Part shown: positions 58,910 through 64,000 of the stretch, piece after piece
Numbering within the stretch: the stretch's first letter is position 1
Layout of the letters: every line of letters begins with the position of its first letter
Source: Gamsiella multidivaricata
Lineage: Eukaryota > Mortierellomycota > Mortierellomycetes > Mortierellales > Mortierellaceae
DNA: 64,000 nucleotides
Reading direction: 5' to 3'
Assembly: GCF_025024155.1 (NCBI RefSeq)
Contig: NW_026251821.1
Span: forward strand, 28,243 to 92,242
Translations under genes and position numbers: made by a program
Notes under the pieces: generated by a model
Seen by the model: only the letters and a program-made list of their open reading frames with translations
Database searches by the model: none
What the model was told of the DNA's origin: nothing

Positions 58910-60479
58910 TGTGAATATGACTCGTCTTTCTATGAAGAGTATAGTGTCTGTGAAATTGGGTAAAGTACGAGTAGAAAGAAAGGAGTGCTTTTTTTAACGT
59001 TCTGTTTTTATCGGAGGAGAGGAAAACGAAAAGTGGATTGAGAAGCTCCTGAGGACGTCCCTGTCCTCTTTATACGAGGTGTTGCCTTCAACACAGCCCC
59101 AAGTGCTATTATTGTTTTAGTCTCCCAAGGAGCACGCGAAAAGGTGTTTGTTGCTGGGAAATAACTAAACAGCAACAGCTCAACAGAATACTCTTCCGTC
59201 TACGGGAAAAGTCGCCCTTTGTGCCTGTATGTTTTTCTCTTGGCGAACTCGTCGTTCTTTTTTTCCCATCTGCGTACGCCAAGGTTTTTAGGCATTGCAG
59301 GGCTGTCGTGCATATCACTTGCTTACTCCCTCTACCCCGACGATAACAGTTTACAGTGCGACTTTCAGTACCTAGTCTTTCTTCTATTTCATATATGTAG
59401 CCTTAGTGTGCTTCCATAGGCCATTTCTGCGTCATTGACACTGCCCAGATGGCGGCGGCACTCAGACTATTCGTGGTCCCTCGCTTCCCAGGAAGAGAAT
59501 TATTTATTGCAGCAATAGGCTACTGGGGTATTGGTGGTCAGTCCTCACCGCCCAGTTGAAGAAAAGGTGTGCTATTCAAGGAATGAAAGATGCATTACCA
59601 GAAACCATGAGTAATCTTTATTTCAAGACGCACACGTTCAGGTCCATGCGCCTTTTTTCGCGTTTTTCGCCCTTTTGGTACTCGCACGAATACATGCAAT
59701 GTAGTATCATACAAGAAAGGGTTATTTCATTGCGGCGCTGTTCTCGCCAATGACCACCTTCAGGACTCATGTCGCCGAGTGGAGACCTTTCCTTTCGTTC
59801 TACGCGATGCATGTGCCGTTCGTTAAATTGTCCTTAAAATAAATACGTAGTTTTATTTTCTAGGTGAATAACCCGCTCTTTCTTTCATCGACGACGGCCC
59901 TTGTCATATTTTTACGCCTTATGATTCCCTTCGCCGTCCATCTAGTCCTTGCCTCCAGCTTCAAATACTTTAACCTCGACTGTTGGCACTTCCTTGTAAA
60001 GACAGGTGCCCCGATGTCTTTCTGTTTACCACACACCACCTTGCTTCGGACGCAGCTCCGTTTGTTACTCGAATGCGATGAAGGGTCCGGCCAGTGAATT
60101 TTCCAGCTGTCAAACTGTCCGTATAGTATCCTGAAAGAAGCCATTCATATGACGACGTGAACCTCGGATGTTGATGAATTGGACAAGATGCGATAAGAAA
60201 TAAAACATAAACAGTGGAATATCTGAAGCAAAAAAGCAAGGAATTGAATAATAAAACTATATGGAAAAGAAAGAAACTGGGTTTGTTATGGGGACGATGG
60301 TTTACATGCAGGCAACAGTAATGGTAAGTATCCGTGCTTGTTCGAAATATTGTAACTCGCATCGTGCCTCTGTATGTCTATGCGTATTTCCAATGAGAAA
60401 GAAAGGGATTGTAGTACTTACAAGCCCTTTTAATAACATACGAGTGACCAAAGCAAAAAGATAGCTCTTCTTACCTGAA
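58910..60479. other. 1.6-kb gene-free stretch
   Basis: Only short open frames, none with family features. The sequence is AT-rich in the second half. It separates the TMEM198-like gene from the inverted-repeat element and tRNA cluster. Confidence 0.45.
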
Positions 60480-60895
60480 AGGAATAATCTATTTTGACAA
60501 CCCGGGTTGTTACTCTTATTTGGCAACCCCTGCACATGTAAAACAAGACTCGTATCTTTTGCGAATTTCAAGTCGAAACAACGCGGCGAGAGGTTGAGAA
60601 CCATTCCTTCCTCCACCTGGCACCCCATGCAACCTTTTGCGAGCTTGGGAAAAGCCTTCTTCATGACGGAAAACAGGCTTTTATCGATGACGGACCCAGC
60701 GATGACGAAATGGGAAATCAGTTACATTGTGGAGTCCTTTAAGAGACAGATGACGATCTAGCTTAAAGAGCTGGGGCCAGGTACCATAAGGACTACTGGC
60801 ATAATCGACATTTAAAAAATGTTGGCCTTACATGGAGTTAGTATAGGGGTTGCCAAATAGCAGTGTCAACCCGGGTTGTCAAATAGATTGTTCCT
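60480..60895. mobile_element. About 416-bp terminal-inverted-repeat element (MITE-like)
   Basis: The left arm (about 60480-60545) and right arm (about 60830-60895) are inverted copies about 60 bp long. They share AGGAA-AATCTATTT, the block GACAACCCGGGTTG, then TATTTGGCAACCCCT and finally CATGTAA. Each arm contains a perfect 12-bp palindrome, CAACCCGGGTTG (60498-60509 and 60867-60878). The interior of about 280 bp has short open frames but no recognised transposase. I could not assign a target-site duplication, so the superfamily is open. It stands about 80 bp from the 3' side of the tRNA-Asn gene. Confidence 0.75.
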
Positions 60896-60963
60896 AATTA
60901 CAAGGAGATCGAAAAATAAAAAAACTCTCCCGTTGTTCTCGGAGGAATCCCCAGTAAAAGTAC

Positions 60964-60967
60964 AAAA
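60964..60967 (-). terminator. RNA polymerase III terminator of tRNA-Asn
   Basis: Four T on the minus strand, about 10 nt after the 3' end of the tRNA, the usual Pol III stop signal. Confidence 0.7.
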
Positions 60968-60977
60968 GAGAGAGAAC

Positions 60978-61051
60978 CGCTCCTGGGTGGGCTTGAACCA
61001 CCAACCTCCTGATTAACAGTCAGACGCGCTAACCAATTGCGCCACAGAAGC
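60978..61051 (-). tRNA. tRNA-Asn (anticodon GTT)
   Basis: A 74-nt cloverleaf on the minus strand with no intron. The acceptor stem GCTTCTG pairs with CAGGAGC (one G-U pair) and the discriminator base is G. The A box lies in TGGCGCAATTGG, the anticodon loop CTGTTAA carries GTT, and the T arm is GTGGTTCAAGCCCAC with the B box. All stems pair. Confidence 0.96.
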
Positions 61052-61336
61052 TTTCAACTTGTTTGATAATGCAGCGGCCTACGGGCCTACATATGCCGCA
61101 CACAGCCACATATCTCTAATTGCACACATCCTTATTTGCACATGCCCTTTATTTGCACGCCCTCTTCACCTGCACGACTGCTCCTTTTTACCACTGCACT
61201 ATTTTTGTCCAGGCTGCGCCCAAACCTGGCCGGCTCCTGAACGCTCTCCATCTCATCTATACCCCGTTCGCGCTCTCCATCTACATTTACCCCTGAGTAT
61301 TAGTCAGCGCGGCACCGACCCAGGCCCCGCTTCTAG

Positions 61337-61344
61337 TATAAAAA
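61337..61344 (+). promoter_or_regulatory. TATA box within the LTR
   Basis: TATAAAAA at the expected place inside the U3-like part of the LTR, about 28 bp before the AATAAA. Confidence 0.65.
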
Positions 61345-61363
61345 CGCGATGCCTACCATGAAG

Positions 61364-61369
61364 AATAAA
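61364..61369 (+). promoter_or_regulatory. Poly(A) signal within the LTR
   Basis: AATAAA about 28 bp downstream of the TATA box. It would serve the 3' LTR copy of the same sequence. Confidence 0.5.
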
Positions 61370-61605
61370 GCGGTTCCGAACACCCAGAGAAAGACATACT
61401 ACCTTTTGCGACTTGATTGAAGTTTATTTCACTTGCCCCGTTTTCCCTCCTACCCTGACCTCTATCTACCTATCTAGCTACCTTACACCCCGCCCATCTA
61501 CCTTACCCACCTTGCACTTATCTTGCCTACCCCATCCACCCTTTGCCTTTCCCTACAAGCCTACCCTATCTTGCCCCGACTCCGATTACCCGTAACATCT
61601 CTTTT

Positions 61606-61622
61606 TGGTGCTCATTGCAGGG
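61606..61622 (+). other. Putative primer-binding site of the retrotransposon
   Basis: TGGTGCTCATTGCAGGG starts with the TGG expected opposite a tRNA CCA end, 8 bp after the LTR. The cognate tRNA could not be identified by reading; it is not the neighbouring tRNA-Asn. Confidence 0.5.
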
Positions 61623-61658
61623 ATAAATTCCATTATCAATCCGAACAAGCTGCGTGCC

Positions 61659-64000
61659 ATGAGCAACGATCCAAACCCAATAACCCCAACTTACCATGGG
61701 ACGGTCATTCCGCCTCCTGTTTTCAACATTGATGATGACCCACTGGACTGGCTGGACGAGTTCGAGTGCGCCATCACCGCCAACAACTGGTCCGATACCC
61801 GTGCTCTTGCCATCGCGCCTATGCGTATGCATAAAGTCGCTCGCGCCTTGTTTTCCGACAAGAAATTCCCAACCTGGAAGGAATTCACCGAGGCTTTCCG
61901 CGAGCACTACCAGACCGAGGAGTACAAGAACCGTGCCTTCAATGCGGCCCAGAATTACCGCCAATCCGACAAGGAAAGTATCGACGTCGTAGTTGCCAAG
62001 ATGCAGACCTTCTTCAGACGTGCTGACGTGACTGATGATGCGGTGAAGCGAAGGTTGTTCTCTAATTCTGTGAAAGAACACATCTTCAAAGAACTCTCGC
62101 GTAAGTCCGCGTCGACCTACGCCGACATGGTGAAGGTGGCTCGGCAGGAGGACCACATAGAGCAAGCCGCCATCGATAGACGGCGTGTGCCTGCCGAGTC
62201 CCTCCCTGTGTCGGCGGCGCCCGCCACAGCCAGTACTTGGCCTGCTGCCCCTGCGCAGCCTGAGCGCAGGCCGACTGGTCAAGACCTCGGAGTTGATGAG
62301 CTCATTTCGAAGATGAGCACCTTGTCGCTGAACCAAATCAATGCCGTCTTCAGTGCGTTTGGACAACTTCCTATTGCGAGACAAGGTCAGTCTCTTTCGG
62401 GCGGTGGTCGCGGTCCTGTTAACTGTTATCGATGCGGTAAGCCGGGACACATCTCTCGCAACTGTACGGAGTCACTTCCCAGCGGCAATAGAGATGCTCC
62501 TCCTGCTGGACAGGTTAACTGGATTGAAGTGGCGAATCAAGACGATGTCAACGCGGTCACCCGATCCCAAAGCAGAAATGCTGCCCGAACCGACGCCCAT
62601 CCGTATCGTAGTGCGAATGCGGAGGTTCCTATGCAGCCCGTCAGACAGCCGCATCCTCCTGCGAACCATGGTGCTGTCGCACCGTCGAACGCCGGTGGAA
62701 TGCAACCCCAAGCCCGAGCTCCGATTCCAATTCCGACTCCCGTTCCCGAGACGCCTGTCGGTGCAGGCCCTTCCAAGGTCAAGAAAACCCCCGTCAAGGT
62801 CAAGATTGCCGAGCCGACAAGCATGGACCTGGATTACGAGAAACCAACTAGAAAGCGCCTCGTGAGGAAGAAGGCTAACCCGAGGACGGCCCCCATCACG
62901 CTGGCTACCTTGCCTGGTGTGCAGCCCTATAGCATCCTCTCGGATATCATTACCACGCCCGTACACATGACGGTGGGCCAGGCCCTACTGTTCAAGGAGG
63001 TCCGAAAGGAGATGCTGAACAGTCTTAAGCCGGTCTCCCACACTGTCAGCCAGCTCCAGCCGATCACTGCCCCCGCTTCGTCGGCCCAAGTCAAGGTTAC
63101 CATACATGGTCATGAAGTTTACGCCATCGCAGACACCGGAGCGTCGCTCTCAGTGATCACCCGAGGACTTGCTGAGTTCGTGGGCGCAAAGGCTGACCAC
63201 CCGTACGACCAGATGATAATGACCGCGGATGGCAAAAAGCATGCACCTCTCGGCATGATTTCGTCGCTTCCAGTTTGCATTGACGACGTTGTAATGCCTG
63301 TTCCTGCCGTCATACTCGATCGTTCTGATAAGGTTATGCTGCTCGGGATGACGTGGCTGAAGCTCCATGGAATCCAGCTGGACCTCAAGGATAACCTAAT
63401 GACGTTCGAGGCGAATGGATACGAGTATGAGGTGCCGTTAAAAACCGGTCGCGTTGCTTCGCAGCAAGGACAATCTGACGACACTGACCTTGATAGTGAT
63501 GAGGATGACGACGTTGATAGCGACGACGACCTTGCAGGAATTGAGGAAATCAATGCTATTGCCGTCGAACCAAGAGAACCGGTTGATGAGAACGAGAAGT
63601 ATCCACTGAGTAGGGAGGAAGAGATGGAGCTGATAGACCTACTCAACAATTACCAAGAGGTCTTTGCCGATGATATTGTTGAGCTTGAAGGTCGGTTCCA
63701 GTCTCAGGTCAAACATGTCATCGACACGGGCGATCATCCGCCGGTGCATGTGAAACCATATCGAATCCCGAAGGCTCATATGGATGCTGCTCTCGAGGAG
63801 GTCGCGAAGATGCAGGAATCAGGTATTGTCGTCCCTAGCAAGAGCCCATGGTGTGCTCCCGTGCTCCCTATCAAGAAAAAGGACGGTGGTATCAGGATTT
63901 GTGTAGACTATCGTTGCTTGAATAAGGTGACGAAGAAAGATGCCTATCCCTTACCTAGGATCGACGACCTTCTCGACTTGCTACCGGGCAGCGTCATTTT
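61659..64000 (+). CDS. Ty3/gypsy Gag-Pol polyprotein, 5' part (runs off window)
   Basis: A single open frame of 780 codons from ATG at 61659 to the window edge, with no stop and no frameshift. Order: Gag capsid-like region ([25 protein letters not shown]), a CCHC zinc knuckle [14 protein letters not shown] (about residue 257), a basic Pro-rich linker, then a retropepsin-like aspartic protease with ADTGAS (about 490) and LLGMTWL. An acidic stretch follows, then the start of reverse transcriptase ([19 protein letters not shown], then ICVDYRCLN and [12 protein letters not shown]). Gag and Pol are fused in one frame, as in Tf1/sushi-type and other chromovirus-like elements. The frame being open suggests a recently active copy. 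RNase H and integrase, with any chromodomain, would lie beyond 64000. Confidence 0.95.
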   Translation, partial: MSNDPNPITPTYHGTVIPPPVFNIDDDPLDWLDEFECAITANNWSDTRALAIAPMRMHKVARALFSDKKFPTWKEFTEAFREHYQTEEYKNRAFNAAQNYRQSDKESIDVVVAKMQTFFRRADVTDDAVKRRLFSNSVKEHIFKELSRKSASTYADMVKVARQEDHIEQAAIDRRRVPAESLPVSAAPATASTWPAAPAQPERRPTGQDLGVDELISKMSTLSLNQINAVFSAFGQLPIARQGQSLSGGGRGPVNCYRCGKPGHISRNCTESLPSGNRDAPPAGQVNWIEVANQDDVNAVTRSQSRNAARTDAHPYRSANAEVPMQPVRQPHPPANHGAVAPSNAGGMQPQARAPIPIPTPVPETPVGAGPSKVKKTPVKVKIAEPTSMDLDYEKPTRKRLVRKKANPRTAPITLATLPGVQPYSILSDIITTPVHMTVGQALLFKEVRKEMLNSLKPVSHTVSQLQPITAPASSAQVKVTIHGHEVYAIADTGASLSVITRGLAEFVGAKADHPYDQMIMTADGKKHAPLGMISSLPVCIDDVVMPVPAVILDRSDKVMLLGMTWLKLHGIQLDLKDNLMTFEANGYEYEVPLKTGRVASQQGQSDDTDLDSDEDDDVDSDDDLAGIEEINAIAVEPREPVDENEKYPLSREEEMELIDLLNNYQEVFADDIVELEGRFQSQVKHVIDTGDHPPVHVKPYRIPKAHMDAALEEVAKMQESGIVVPSKSPWCAPVLPIKKKDGGIRICVDYRCLNKVTKKDAYPLPRIDDLLDLLPGSVI

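Larger units (their letters stand above)
61060..61597 (+). mobile_element. Putative 5' LTR of a Ty3/gypsy retrotransposon
   Basis: The proposed 538-bp LTR begins TGTTTGATAA and ends CCCGTAACA, giving the expected TG...CA ends with a 4-bp terminal inverted repeat (TGTT/AACA). It contains TATAAAAA and AATAAA, and is followed by a short spacer and a TGG-starting primer-binding site. The other LTR is outside the window, so the exact left end is inferred. It starts 8 bp beyond the 5' end of the tRNA-Asn gene. Confidence 0.7.

Noticed and set aside
60302..60664. 120-codon minus-strand open frame overlapping the TIR element
   Set aside because: It crosses the left arm of the element and shows no transposase motif; kept only as element interior.
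61566..63649. Long minus-strand open frames opposite the Gag-Pol frame
   Set aside because: Shadows of a long, compositionally biased coding frame on the plus strand; the plus frame carries all the domain motifs.

Overview
This window is nuclear DNA of a filamentous fungus. The genes carry many short GT-AG introns, and the upstream regions are pyrimidine-rich with frequent homopolymer runs. The content (Crinkler-type NTPase effector, degenerate F-box/leucine-rich-repeat family, Sst2/FlbA-type RGS protein, STRA6-like membrane protein, Ty3/gypsy element) fits an early-diverging fungus of the Mortierella type. That placement is inferred from gene content, not from a marker gene.

Layout. 1-5.3 kb: a candidate 74-residue gene and a plasma-membrane-type casein kinase I whose first intron is GC-AG. 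5.3-8.5 kb (minus): a CLN3/battenin homologue in at least nine exons, one of them 30 bp. 9.9-14.3 kb: a 1313-residue STRA6-like multipass membrane protein. 14.5-17.5 kb (minus): an SMP3/PIG-Z-like GPI mannosyltransferase. 18.0-23.4 kb: a Nup160/Nup120 nucleoporin. 23.9-28.3 kb: an accessory patch with one intact F-box-like gene, a 111-bp hAT-like MITE with a perfect 8-bp target duplication, a decayed Gln/Asn-rich gene and two F-box remnants. 28.8-30.6 kb: a Crinkler-like gene with a 3' frameshift. 30.8-33.5 kb (minus): an RGS protein. 35.4-39.0 kb: EMC1. 39.2-41.2 kb (minus): a RluA-family, probably mitochondrial, pseudouridine synthase. 41.3-42.4 kb (minus): an unrecognised five-exon gene. 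43.8-47.5 kb: a rhodanese plus dual-specificity phosphatase. 49.5-52.7 kb: a PA14/coiled-coil protein. 52.9-57.4 kb: three broken F-box/LRR copies. 57.5-58.9 kb (minus): a TMEM198-like (DUF4203) protein. 60.5-64 kb: an inverted-repeat element, a tRNA-Asn gene and, only 8 bp upstream of it, the 5' end of a Ty3/gypsy LTR retrotransposon that runs off the window.

Housekeeping genes (secretory pathway, nuclear pore, GPI anchors, lysosome/vacuole, signalling) alternate with accessory islands where F-box, Crinkler and mobile sequences gather. Most F-box copies are broken, and the in-frame stops I found each lie one C-to-T change from a Gln or Arg codon. Exon boundaries were assigned by eye from splice consensus, frame closure and family resemblance; coordinates of spliced genes are the full span from start to stop.
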